Below are positions 1-6,781 of a DNA stretch of 21,364 nucleotides, piece by piece; the first letter of the stretch is position 1, and every line of letters starts with the position of its first letter. The position numbers were made by a program, and so were the translations under genes. Source of the stretch: a virus; IMG/VR virus record IMGVR_UViG_3300008448_000791, positions 1-21,364 of that record. One strand, 5' to 3'. The notes beneath the pieces are model-generated. The model searched no databases. It had not been told where the DNA came from and worked only from the letters and a program-made list of their open reading frames with translations.

Positions 1-1
1 T

Positions 2-592
2 GATGCTGTTGGCACTGGTCAACGTTTTAGCCATCTTATGGCTGTTGCTCCAAATGCTTCTTCGTCTATCATCATGGGAAATACTAGCCCTAGTATCGAA
101 CCTTATCGTGCTAACGCTTATCGTCAGGACACTTTATCGGGCTCATCATTAGCCAAAAACAAGTGGCTTGACAGGATCATCAAAAGTGTAGTAAAATCAG
201 ATGATGAATATCAGACAGTCTGGTCTAGCATTATTGCAAATGATGGTAGTGTACAGCACTTAGATATTCTAGATGATTGGACTAAAGACGTATTCAAGAC
301 TTCTATGGAGATTGACCAACGTTGGTTAGTTAATCATGCCGCAGATAGACAAGAGTATATCGATCAAGCACAGTCATTGAATCTATTCTTCCGACCTGAT
401 GTGAACATCATGTATCTACATGCAGTACACTTTCAAGCATGGAAGCAAGGCCTCAAAACATTGTACTACTGTCGTTCAGAGAAGATTGGTAAAGCAGACA
501 AGGTATCAAAACGCATTGAGCGTGAAGTAATTAAAGAACTCGACATGAAAGCACTCATCGATGGTGATGCATGTCTCGCATGTGAAGGATAA
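2..592 (+). CDS. nrdA: Ribonucleoside-diphosphate reductase alpha subunit, C-terminal part (5' end outside window)
   Basis: This is the end of the large catalytic subunit of class I ribonucleotide reductase, which makes deoxyribonucleotides for phage DNA synthesis. The frame is open from base 2, so the gene enters from the left and is not a short gene starting at the ATG at 38. The segment PNASSSIIMGNTSPSIEP is the characteristic late NrdA motif. LKTLYYCRSEK carries the paired tyrosines used in radical transfer. The chain ends in CLACEG, a C-terminal cysteine pair of the kind that re-reduces the active-site disulfide. Here the pair is CxxC, whereas as I recall the E. coli protein has four residues between the two. 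The gene is followed after 2 nt by a thioredoxin, the expected electron donor to that pair. Family assignment is very secure. Confidence 0.95.
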   Translation, partial: DAVGTGQRFSHLMAVAPNASSSIIMGNTSPSIEPYRANAYRQDTLSGSSLAKNKWLDRIIKSVVKSDDEYQTVWSSIIANDGSVQHLDILDDWTKDVFKTSMEIDQRWLVNHAADRQEYIDQAQSLNLFFRPDVNIMYLHAVHFQAWKQGLKTLYYCRSEKIGKADKVSKRIEREVIKELDMKALIDGDACLACEG

Positions 593-594
593 AA

Positions 595-837
595 ATGAAA
601 GTACTTAGATTTACAGCATCATGGTGTCAGCCATGTAAGATGTTAGCAAAGACATTAGAAGACGTTGATACTCAAATTCCAATTGAAGTTATTGACATTG
701 ATGAGAATCAACAAATCGCAATGGACTATGGCATTCGTGGTGTCCCAACTTTAGTGATGATAGATGGTGACATTGAAGTTAAACGATTCTCTGGCATGAA
801 AATGAAAAATGAAATAGAAACTTGGTTAGGAGCTTAA
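595..837 (+). CDS. Thioredoxin-like protein (80 aa)
   Basis: A small thiol-disulfide oxidoreductase likely to reduce ribonucleotide reductase. The N-terminal strand leads into FTASWCQPCKML, the thioredoxin WCxPC active site (cysteines near residues 11 and 14). The cis-proline motif GVPTLVM lies near residue 50 and a GMKMKNEIETWL helix closes the fold. At 80 residues it is shorter than cellular thioredoxins (about 105) and close in size to the T4 NrdC protein. It lies between nrdA and nrdB with 2 nt and 0 nt spacings, so it is co-transcribed with its probable partner. The fold and active site are clear. The exact reductant role is inferred from context. Confidence 0.9.
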   Translation: MKVLRFTASWCQPCKMLAKTLEDVDTQIPIEVIDIDENQQIAMDYGIRGVPTLVMIDGDIEVKRFSGMKMKNEIETWLGA

Positions 838-1146
838 ATGGAATTCTCAACCTCAGACGTAATATTTTTAGTTGTATTGTCAATTTATTTCTTATTCAGA
901 GATTTGAAAAAACGATTTCAAGTAAGAGAAAATGAAATTGATAAAGTTCTTGCTGAAGCGGAACAAGTTAAATATAAAAATATGGTAAGAGAAGTTATGT
1001 TTTGCAAGAGTGAAATCGTTGAAGGACAAATTTTTGTCTACGAAAAAGACACGAATGCATTCATCACACAACAGCCTAACGTTGAAAGTATGTTTAAATA
1101 TTTTATAAACAATTACCCAAACAGAAGAATACAATTCGGAGAATAA
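838..1146 (+). CDS. Small membrane-anchored protein of unknown function
   Basis: I do not recognise this 102-residue protein. Residues about 7-19 (DVIFLVVLSIYFLF) form one N-terminal membrane segment, followed by a charged helical stretch (DLKKRFQVRENEIDKVLAEAEQ) that could be a short coiled coil. A small globular part (FCKSEIVEGQIFVYEKDTNAFITQQ) follows, where a strand pair seems likely. It starts directly after the thioredoxin stop and is followed by nrdB after 7 nt, so it belongs to the nrd transcript. A topology with the C-terminal part in the cytoplasm is my inference from the positive DLKKR after the membrane segment. No function can be assigned. Confidence 0.75.
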   Translation: MEFSTSDVIFLVVLSIYFLFRDLKKRFQVRENEIDKVLAEAEQVKYKNMVREVMFCKSEIVEGQIFVYEKDTNAFITQQPNVESMFKYFINNYPNRRIQFGE

Positions 1147-1153
1147 TAAAAAA

Positions 1154-2149
1154 ATGAGTGCAACAAAAGTAAAAAGTAATTTAATGGATGGCAGAGATGC
1201 GTTCAAGCCATTTAATTATCCGTGGGCGTATGATGCTTGGCTGAAGCACGAACAGAGTCATTGGCTACACACAGAAGTACCAATGGCTGAAGATGTGAAA
1301 GATTGGAAGAAAAAATTAACAGCAGAAGAGAAACATTTTCTCACAAACATTTTTCGTTTCTTCACACAAGGTGACATTGACGTTGCTGGTGGCTACGTAA
1401 AAAACTATCTACCATACTTCAAGCAACCAGAAGTAAGAATGATGTTGCTTGGCTTTGCCGCTAGAGAAGCATTGCACGTTGCCGCATACTCACACTTGAT
1501 TGAGACATTAGGTCTGCCAGATACAACATATAACGAATTCTTAGCATATCAAGAAATGAAAGACAAGCACGATTATGTGCTAGACATTTCAAATGCAAAT
1601 GGGGATTTACAATCAACTGCAACCCACATCGCCGTGTTCAGTGCTTTCACTGAAGGGATGCAGTTGTTCTCTTCATTCATTATGCTATTGAACTTTCCAC
1701 GTATGGGTAAGATGAGAGGCATGGGTCAGATTATTACTTGGTCGATTGTTGATGAAACACAACATGCCGAATCTATGATTAAATTATTCAGAACATTCAT
1801 TCAAGAAAATAATGAGATTTGGAATGACGAATTAAAATCTAAGATATATACTATTGCAGAACGAATGGTTGAACTCGAAGACAAGTTTATCGATTTAGCA
1901 TTCGGCATCAATGAAATGGAAGGACTCACTTCAGAAGAAGTTAAGAAGTACATTCGTTACATTGCAGACAGGCGCCTTATCAGTCTTGGACTAAAAGGCA
2001 TTTTTAAAGTTAAGAAGAATCCATTACCTTGGGTTGAAGAAATGATTAATGCACCAACGCATACAAATTTCTTTGAGAACAGAGCAACCGATTATGCAAA
2101 GGGTGCTACAAAAGGTGATTGGGCAGACGTATGGGGTAAAGCGGCATGA
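1154..2149 (+). CDS. nrdB: Ribonucleoside-diphosphate reductase beta subunit
   Basis: The small radical-generating subunit of class I ribonucleotide reductase (331 aa), partner of NrdA upstream. All expected di-iron ligands can be placed: D74 (TQGD), E105 and H108 (AREALH), E167 (FTEGMQ), and E201 and H204 (DETQH). The radical tyrosine is Y112 (HVAAY), seven residues after E105 as in E. coli NrdB. The last three ligands keep a constant offset from E. coli numbering, which supports the alignment. Length is slightly below the E. coli protein. The stop overlaps the next start in an ATGA. nrdA and nrdB are separated here by two small genes instead of being adjacent. Confidence 0.95.
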   Translation: MSATKVKSNLMDGRDAFKPFNYPWAYDAWLKHEQSHWLHTEVPMAEDVKDWKKKLTAEEKHFLTNIFRFFTQGDIDVAGGYVKNYLPYFKQPEVRMMLLGFAAREALHVAAYSHLIETLGLPDTTYNEFLAYQEMKDKHDYVLDISNANGDLQSTATHIAVFSAFTEGMQLFSSFIMLLNFPRMGKMRGMGQIITWSIVDETQHAESMIKLFRTFIQENNEIWNDELKSKIYTIAERMVELEDKFIDLAFGINEMEGLTSEEVKKYIRYIADRRLISLGLKGIFKVKKNPLPWVEEMINAPTHTNFFENRATDYAKGATKGDWADVWGKAA

Positions 2150-2616
2150 AACAATTAACATATGTATTTTTTGCTCTTGCATTGATTGTTGCAGGATTTA
2201 CATTTTCTGCATTGAATGCACACGCACAAACAGGAAAACAAAAGGCTGGAGTTACCTATGACGCTAATATTACTAGGGTTATTGATGGGGATACTGTTGC
2301 GTTTGAAGCGACATTCCTTCCTGATCCACTCAAAAAAGAATTAAGCATTCGTGTCTTTGGTGTTGACACACCAGAAAAAGGACACAGAGCGCAATGCCCA
2401 AAAGAAGATGTGATGGGTAAAAGGGCTACTGAATTCACAAAGCAAGCAGTTATCTCCGCACAGAAACGTCAAATCGTTTTAATGGACTGGGACAAGTATG
2501 GTGGTCGTGTTCTTGGTGATGTTATTTTAGATGGAAAGAGTCTACGTCAAGCATTGATTGCAAATGGTCTAGCCCGTGAATACTACGGCGAGGCTAAAAC
2601 TTCTTGGTGTAATTAA
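2146..2616 (+). CDS. Exported staphylococcal nuclease-like (SNase/thermonuclease) protein
   Basis: A predicted secreted Ca-dependent nuclease of the SNase family (156 aa). Residues 1-27 look like a signal peptide: positive start, a hydrophobic core LTYVFFALALIVAGF, then an AHA|QT cleavage site. The catalytic set is intact: VIDGDT (D47, D49), IRVFGVDTPE (R69, D74, E77) and YGGR (R121), with the same R-to-D-to-E spacing as the staphylococcal enzyme. Two cysteines, C84 and C155, could form a disulfide in the periplasm. It overlaps nrdB by 4 nt, so it is probably made together with the nucleotide-synthesis genes. Degrading extracellular or periplasmic DNA, for salvage or against incoming DNA, is a guess. 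The enzyme class is well supported. Confidence 0.88.
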   Translation: MKQLTYVFFALALIVAGFTFSALNAHAQTGKQKAGVTYDANITRVIDGDTVAFEATFLPDPLKKELSIRVFGVDTPEKGHRAQCPKEDVMGKRATEFTKQAVISAQKRQIVLMDWDKYGGRVLGDVILDGKSLRQALIANGLAREYYGEAKTSWCN

Positions 2617-2627
2617 TTGAGGTGTTC

Positions 2628-2777
2628 ATGTGGAGATTGTGGGCAAAATCATTGGGCGATAAGGCTAGTGCATGTGACAGAGAGTCCGACAAAGTTGCAA
2701 TCATTAGAACATGTATTGTGCTTTGCTATATAATAACGAACCTGTTTATTGTAGCAGGCGTTATAAGGCATTGGTAA
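2628..2777 (+). CDS. 49-residue membrane peptide, conserved-looking, unknown function
   Basis: A short gene filling the gap between the nuclease and the next unknown gene. It has a GAGG ribosome-binding sequence about 6 nt before the ATG. The product begins MWRLWAKSLGDKAS, continues with a charged stretch CDRESDKVAIIRT, and then has one membrane segment (CIVLCYIITNLFIVAGVI) ending in RHW. From memory it resembles a small protein common in T4-like phages of marine bacteria, with the same MWRxWAK start and IRHW end, but I could not check this. It is likely inserted in the inner membrane with a cytoplasmic N terminus. The role is unknown. Confidence 0.7.
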   Translation: MWRLWAKSLGDKASACDRESDKVAIIRTCIVLCYIITNLFIVAGVIRHW

Positions 2778-2794
2778 ATTGGAGAAGATATTAA

Positions 2795-3427
2795 ATGAGT
2801 TTTTTAGTCGCAAACACACCAAGAGTTAGATGTTACGTAAGAAAAGAATTTCTTTATAATTTTGAAAAAGGCTTTGGTGAATACGTACCTTGTATTTGGG
2901 TATCAATTAAATCGATGAGCCGTAGGGCATTTTTTATTGAATCGTATTTGCCTGAGTATGGCGCATTGTACGATAAACTTCCTTTAGAAGCATATGTAAG
3001 TAGAAATCACAATTTAGATAGAGATAAATTTTTGCCTCTAGACCATTTACAGATATGGGACTGTTTGTCGTATGACCTTACTGTAATACAAAAATCATTT
3101 CTAATGAATCTAAGTGGTAAGTTTTACGCTAAAGATAAACAATGGTATTCTGGTAACTACATGTTTACTGTTGACAATTGTGCATCAGATGAATATCTAG
3201 ATATGGGCGATAGCGAAAATCCAGAAGACCATAAATCATATAATTTCTTAGAACTAGACAACGGACAATATGCGGCACAACCAAACAACCGTTGCATATG
3301 GCTTGACGCCGCAAGCAATCCAAAAGAGATGCTATTCCCAGACTTTAAAGTCTGTACTAAAAAATACATTGTAGAGCAAAATCCAAAATGGGCGATTGGT
3401 GATGCTGATACAGTAATGTACGAATAA
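2795..3427 (+). CDS. Conserved-looking phage protein of unknown function (210 aa)
   Basis: No domain is recognised with confidence. The protein starts MSFLVANTPRVRCYVRKEF and is rich in aromatic and acidic residues. It contains a segment around residues 35-60 (WVSIKSMSRRAFFIESYLPEYG) and a later one rich in D, E, N and Q (LDNGQYAAQPNNRCIWLDA). It shows no signal peptide or membrane segment and is presumably a soluble cytoplasmic protein. A GGAGA ribosome-binding site lies 9 nt before the ATG. From memory it resembles an uncharacterised protein found widely in T4-like cyanophages. The zinc-ribbon gene follows after 10 nt, suggesting one transcript. Confidence 0.8.
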   Translation: MSFLVANTPRVRCYVRKEFLYNFEKGFGEYVPCIWVSIKSMSRRAFFIESYLPEYGALYDKLPLEAYVSRNHNLDRDKFLPLDHLQIWDCLSYDLTVIQKSFLMNLSGKFYAKDKQWYSGNYMFTVDNCASDEYLDMGDSENPEDHKSYNFLELDNGQYAAQPNNRCIWLDAASNPKEMLFPDFKVCTKKYIVEQNPKWAIGDADTVMYE

Positions 3428-3437
3428 GGAGAAAAAA

Positions 3438-3647
3438 ATGACAACATATAACGTATTCTGCGATTCATGTGCGGCTGAGTATTCAGTAACACCATTAGTA
3501 GGAACAGACACACCCCCAACAAATTGCGCCTATTGCGGTTCAACAATAACCGATGATGCAATTTCGGAAAAAGACGAAGAGTGGACAGATGAAGAGTGGG
3601 ACAAACTAATAGAAGATGATGAATGGTCCTCGGAAGACGATAGATGA
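3438..3647 (+). CDS. Small zinc-ribbon protein with acidic tail
   Basis: A 69-residue protein with two CxxC knuckles, FCDSC (residues 8-11) and CAYCG (31-34), separated by about 20 residues. This is the pattern of a single zinc ribbon. The rest is a strongly acidic tail (DEEWTDEEWDKLIEDDEWSSEDD) with repeated D/E-W units. The acidic tail could mimic nucleic acid or contact a basic partner; that is inference. A GGAG site precedes the ATG. The stop overlaps the start of the RuvC-like gene by 4 nt (ATGA), so the two are translationally coupled and may act on the same DNA structure. Confidence 0.8.
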   Translation: MTTYNVFCDSCAAEYSVTPLVGTDTPPTNCAYCGSTITDDAISEKDEEWTDEEWDKLIEDDEWSSEDDR

Positions 3648-4228
3648 TCGTAGCAGGAGTAGATTATTCGCTAACGTGCCCTGCAATGTGTGTATTTGAT
3701 ACAGGAGACGATAATGATAGGATTGGACACTTTAATTTTTCTGATTGTAATTTTTATTTTCTAACTCAATCTAGAAAATATGATGTACAATTTAAAAATA
3801 TAAGAGGTAAGTTTTTCGACCACGAAGGAATGACTGACGTATTAAGATATGATGGTATATCAAATTTCTTCATCGATAGACTGTTAGAGACAGACAAACA
3901 ATGTCACGTATTCCTAGAAGGATATTCTATGGGATCAAAAGGCAGAGTATTCAACATTGCAGAGAACGCTGGCATTCTAAAATATAGATTGTGGTTGTTT
4001 GGTGTTGAATGCACAGAGATACCACCAACAGTACTTAAGAAATATGCCACTGGTAAGGGCAATGCAAATAAAGAACGGATGCAAGAAGTTTTTGAAGAAT
4101 TCAATGACATTCGTTTAAAAGAAGAACTACATATGACTGAGAAGCAATGGAATCCTTCTTCCGACTTGATTGATGCATATTGGTTGTGCAAATATGGAGT
4201 TGACAGTTTGACATCCGAAACAAAATAG
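3644..4228 (+). CDS. RuvC-like Holliday-junction resolvase / RNase H-fold nuclease
   Basis: A 194-residue nuclease of the RuvC superfamily, likely resolving branched recombination or replication DNA before packaging. Four acidic catalytic positions are visible in the right order: D7 (AGVDYSLT), E92 (FLEGYSMG), and D174 and D177 (SSDLIDAYW). The stretch LKKYATGKGNANKE (131-144) matches the RuvC motif KKxxTGxGxAxKE. It lacks the endonuclease VII fold used by T4 itself for this job, so it would be a functional replacement. The -35 element of the clpP promoter lies within its last codons. Superfamily is secure; resolvase activity rather than another RNase H-fold role is likely. Confidence 0.82.
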   Translation: MIVAGVDYSLTCPAMCVFDTGDDNDRIGHFNFSDCNFYFLTQSRKYDVQFKNIRGKFFDHEGMTDVLRYDGISNFFIDRLLETDKQCHVFLEGYSMGSKGRVFNIAENAGILKYRLWLFGVECTEIPPTVLKKYATGKGNANKERMQEVFEEFNDIRLKEELHMTEKQWNPSSDLIDAYWLCKYGVDSLTSETK

Positions 4229-4236
4229 AGTATACT
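4208..4236 (+). promoter_or_regulatory. Sigma70-type promoter for clpP
   Basis: TTGACA (4208-4213) and TATACT (4231-4236) are separated by exactly 17 nt, a near-perfect match to the host housekeeping promoter. The -35 box lies inside the end of the RuvC-like gene. The start codon of clpP is about 20 nt downstream of the expected transcription start. Confidence 0.75.
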
Positions 4237-4240
4237 CTAT
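4225..4240. promoter_or_regulatory. 16-bp perfect palindrome over the -10 box, candidate operator
   Basis: ATAGAGTATACTCTAT reads the same on both strands and is centred on the -10 box of the clpP promoter. A second, looser inverted repeat follows at once (CTATA 4237-4241 and TATAG 4246-4250, 4-nt gap). A dimeric DNA-binding protein sitting here would block RNA polymerase. The binding protein is unknown. Confidence 0.45.
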
Positions 4241-4262
4241 ATTACTATAGAAAGTGATAATC

Positions 4263-4916
4263 ATGGAAGAAGAAAAAATTAGTTCTTTGTTTGGCTTAGA
4301 TGACGCTAAGAAACCTAGACAACCAAAAGTACTAGGACAACTATACACATTGTATTTGGTCGGAGAAATAACATCTCCAGACGATTACGTTGAGTGGTTC
4401 GAAATCATTAGAAATGCAACAGAGAATGATGTTATCAAAATTCACATCAATTCTTCTGGTGGTAATCTATTTACTGCTGTACAGTTGATGCGTGTCATGT
4501 CCGAATCTCAAGCAAACATTTTAACATCAGTAGAAGGCGCATGTATGTCTGCGGCTACGATGGTGTTCTTGTCTGGCGATGGATTTGAAATCTCAGAACA
4601 TTCTATGTTTATGTTCCACAACTATTCGGGTGGAACAATTGGTAAGGGTGGTGAGATGTATGACAACATCATGTATGAACGCAAATGGTCAGATAAATTC
4701 ATGCGTAGCATTTATGACGGGTTCTTAACTGATCTTGAAATCAAATCAATGCTAGAGAACAAAGATATCTGGATGGAACCAGAAGAAGTGTTCAAACGCC
4801 TGAACAAACGTGGAGAAGATATAATGAAAGAGGCAGAGGCTAAAGTTAAAAAACCTAGAGCCAAACCAGCCCCCAAAAAGGTGCCTGCTAAAAAAGTGAG
4901 GAAGACAAATGAGTGA
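4263..4916 (+). CDS. clpP: ClpP-like serine protease with basic C-terminal tail
   Basis: A ClpP-family serine protease (217 aa from the ATG at 4263; a GTG three codons upstream is less likely). The catalytic triad is S96 (GACMSAAT), H119 (MFMFHNYSGG) and D168 (NKDIWM). The oxyanion-hole motif is NSSGG (63-67). The protease fold ends near residue 185. An extra lysine/proline/alanine-rich tail follows (KVKKPRAKPAPKKVPAKKVRK), absent from typical ClpP. It has its own strong promoter with an overlapping palindrome. Phage ClpP-like enzymes are often head-maturation proteases, but no capsid gene is nearby, so a role in degrading host or phage proteins is equally possible. Confidence 0.88.
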   Translation: MEEEKISSLFGLDDAKKPRQPKVLGQLYTLYLVGEITSPDDYVEWFEIIRNATENDVIKIHINSSGGNLFTAVQLMRVMSESQANILTSVEGACMSAATMVFLSGDGFEISEHSMFMFHNYSGGTIGKGGEMYDNIMYERKWSDKFMRSIYDGFLTDLEIKSMLENKDIWMEPEEVFKRLNKRGEDIMKEAEAKVKKPRAKPAPKKVPAKKVRKTNE

Positions 4917-5619
4917 TGGTGTATTCTTAGTATCGTCTGCGATTCATGCAAAGCATGGTGTGTATGATACTCAAACAAGACTTGAACAAACTATTGAAAC
5001 TTGCAAGTCTATCAGAAACAAGTGTGATGCAGAAATCATTATACTAGATGGTGGATATCAAGATATCACAGAAAAAGAACGTGATATCTTATCACCACAC
5101 ATTAAAAGATTTTATAGTTTTGCTGACGCAGAGAATGTTCAACAACTTCAGCAAGTGCCAAATCACGATATCGTAAAGAATATGATTGAGATTATCGTAT
5201 TCGGTTCGTTCTTTGATAAAGCAGTTGAAGATGGTTGGCGTGAAAAGTATAAGCGTATCTTTAAGATGAGTGGACGTTATACGTTGAATGATGACTTCAA
5301 CTATGACAAACACATGCAAGCTAAAGACATGGTTGTCATTCGTGGTCCTTTCACAAGCCAATTCAATTCAAATATTACAGGCGGTGTTTCATTGCAATAC
5401 ATGAGTCGCTTGTGGAGTTTCGATGCATTCTTACTTCCATACGTTCGAGACATTTATACTGACATGTTTAATCACATGACAGATAGATTGAACGCAAAGG
5501 GATACATTGACATTGAACATTTATTGTTTCATCACCTTGATCCTGCGTTAATTGAGAATATTGGTAAAGTTGGTGTAGAAGGAAATATCGCACCAAATGG
5601 AGTGAGGGTATCAGATTGA
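4909..5619 (+). CDS. Unknown protein, weakly glycosyltransferase-like (236 aa)
   Basis: A soluble protein overlapping clpP by 8 nt. The N-terminal part alternates strands and helices (VFLVSSAIHAK, then CDAEIIILDGG near 44-54) like a nucleotide-binding Rossmann or GT-A core. The central segment YKRIFKMSGRYTLNDDF (about 118-134) reminds me of 'SGRY' motifs in sugar-transferase-like proteins of bacterial polysaccharide clusters, such as the WavE group. No DxD metal motif is obvious. With the next gene it may modify cell-surface sugars or phage components. The assignment is tentative. That it is a real gene is well supported by length and coupling. Confidence 0.6.
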   Translation: MSDGVFLVSSAIHAKHGVYDTQTRLEQTIETCKSIRNKCDAEIIILDGGYQDITEKERDILSPHIKRFYSFADAENVQQLQQVPNHDIVKNMIEIIVFGSFFDKAVEDGWREKYKRIFKMSGRYTLNDDFNYDKHMQAKDMVVIRGPFTSQFNSNITGGVSLQYMSRLWSFDAFLLPYVRDIYTDMFNHMTDRLNAKGYIDIEHLLFHHLDPALIENIGKVGVEGNIAPNGVRVSD

Positions 5620-6434
5620 ACTATAAGATTTTTCAGATTTGTTTCGAAAACAGACAGATTCCTTTAGTCGATCCTCTACTGACACCATTTGATAATACGT
5701 CAAATGAGAAGCCCGAGTTGCGTGAGTTTCATTCATTCAATCGTATCATTGATGAAGGCTTTGCAGATGACTTAGATGCTTGGGGTGTCTTTGGTCCTCG
5801 CTGGCAAAGCAAGATGCGTTATGAAGCTAACGTAATTAAAAATGCTATTGATGAGAGTGAAGGATTTGATGTTTACATTTTCAATCATGCTAGAGTACAG
5901 AATGCATTAACTGCGAACGTGTGGGAACAAGGAGATTATTTCCATCCAGGAATTAAACAAGTTGTTCGTTCCGCATTTACTGCTGGCGGATATGATACGA
6001 ATGTGCTTGATAGTGTAATGACAGATTCAGCTTGCTATTGTAGTTACTTTGTTGCGACAAAAGCATTTTGGTTAGAGTACATTGCATTCGTAAAAGATAT
6101 CAAAGAAAAACTCGAATCATTGACTGGAGAAGATGCAGAAATTTATCACGGTAGTGCAAACTATAGCAGAGACCCAAATCTGAATATGTTTCCATTTATC
6201 GTTGAACGATTGTTCTCTACGTTTCTTCAGATGAAAGAATATAAAGTCTATAGTCAGCCATATGACTATGACGTTTATCAAAATCAAATTAATGATTTTA
6301 GCAAAGTGCTAAACGCACTGTATGGTATTAAACGTATGGTTGTCGAAAGACAATCACATGAGTTATTCGAACACTGGAACTTATTGAGGTTGTATTTCGC
6401 AAAGACACACCCCGATTTATTTAACTTAGATTGA
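5616..6434 (+). CDS. Unknown protein, coupled to the preceding gene, TTG start (272 aa)
   Basis: I do not recognise a named domain. The start is a TTG overlapping the previous stop (TTGA), preceded by GTGAGGG. The next in-frame ATG is more than 60 codons in, so the rare start seems genuine. Visible segments include FDVYIFNHARVQNALTANVW (about 85-104) followed by GDYFHPGIK, then a cysteine-containing CYCSYFVATKAFWLEYI, and DPNLNMFPFIVERLF. The 'xCxYxVATKAFW' style resembles proteins next to glycosyltransferases in polysaccharide loci, but this is memory only. There is no signal peptide or membrane segment. Strict coupling to the preceding gene suggests the two act together. Confidence 0.6.
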   Translation: MNYKIFQICFENRQIPLVDPLLTPFDNTSNEKPELREFHSFNRIIDEGFADDLDAWGVFGPRWQSKMRYEANVIKNAIDESEGFDVYIFNHARVQNALTANVWEQGDYFHPGIKQVVRSAFTAGGYDTNVLDSVMTDSACYCSYFVATKAFWLEYIAFVKDIKEKLESLTGEDAEIYHGSANYSRDPNLNMFPFIVERLFSTFLQMKEYKVYSQPYDYDVYQNQINDFSKVLNALYGIKRMVVERQSHELFEHWNLLRLYFAKTHPDLFNLD

Positions 6435-6438
6435 GATT

Positions 6439-6732
6439 ATGATTATTGATTTGTTTCGCCCCACTATAGAATGGATTAAAGATGATTTTAAGTCTAACAG
6501 AATTCGCTTTGTTGTTGAGTTGCTTGCTTGGGCTATTAGCATTGGCTGTAGTATTACTATGGCACTCACAGTCCCCACTCCTCCGCTTCTTACTCTTTAC
6601 CCTATCTGGATCCTTGGCTGTGCTATGTATGCTTGGGCTAGTTGGACTAGGAAATCTTTTGGCATGTTGGCTAACTATATTCTGCTAACAACTATTGATT
6701 CCATAGGTTTGATAAGAATGCTTGCCGCTTGA
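6439..6732 (+). CDS. Multi-pass inner-membrane protein, conserved-looking (97 aa)
   Basis: After an amphipathic start (LFRPTIEWIKDDFKSNRIRF) the protein has about three hydrophobic segments: roughly 26-45 (VELLAWAISIGCSITMALTV), 50-68 (LTLYPIWILGCAMYAWASW) and 75-95 (GMLANYILLTTIDSIGLIRML). The segments contain polar and small residues (N, D, G, S) typical of a transporter-like bundle. The general look recalls small SemiSWEET/PnuC-like proteins, though no diagnostic motif proves this. From memory, near-identical sequences occur in T4-like phages of marine bacteria, which would mean strong constraint. It ends where the next promoter begins. Confidence 0.75.
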   Translation: MIIDLFRPTIEWIKDDFKSNRIRFVVELLAWAISIGCSITMALTVPTPPLLTLYPIWILGCAMYAWASWTRKSFGMLANYILLTTIDSIGLIRMLAA

Positions 6733-6757
6733 CTTTTCATGACACTTGAGTTATAAT
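6729..6757 (+). promoter_or_regulatory. Sigma70-type promoter for the AbrB-like gene
   Basis: TTGACT (6729-6734) and a perfect TATAAT (6752-6757) are separated by 17 nt. The -35 overlaps the last codons of the membrane-protein gene. An AAGGAG ribosome-binding site precedes the start at 6782. Confidence 0.75.
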
Positions 6758-6781
6758 AAATGTATCGCTTAAGGAGTACGT

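Noticed and set aside
892-1206. Minus-strand open frame of 104 codons
   Set aside because: It lies opposite the small membrane-protein gene and the start of nrdB. Its phenylalanine-rich product is what A/G-rich coding DNA gives on the opposite strand.
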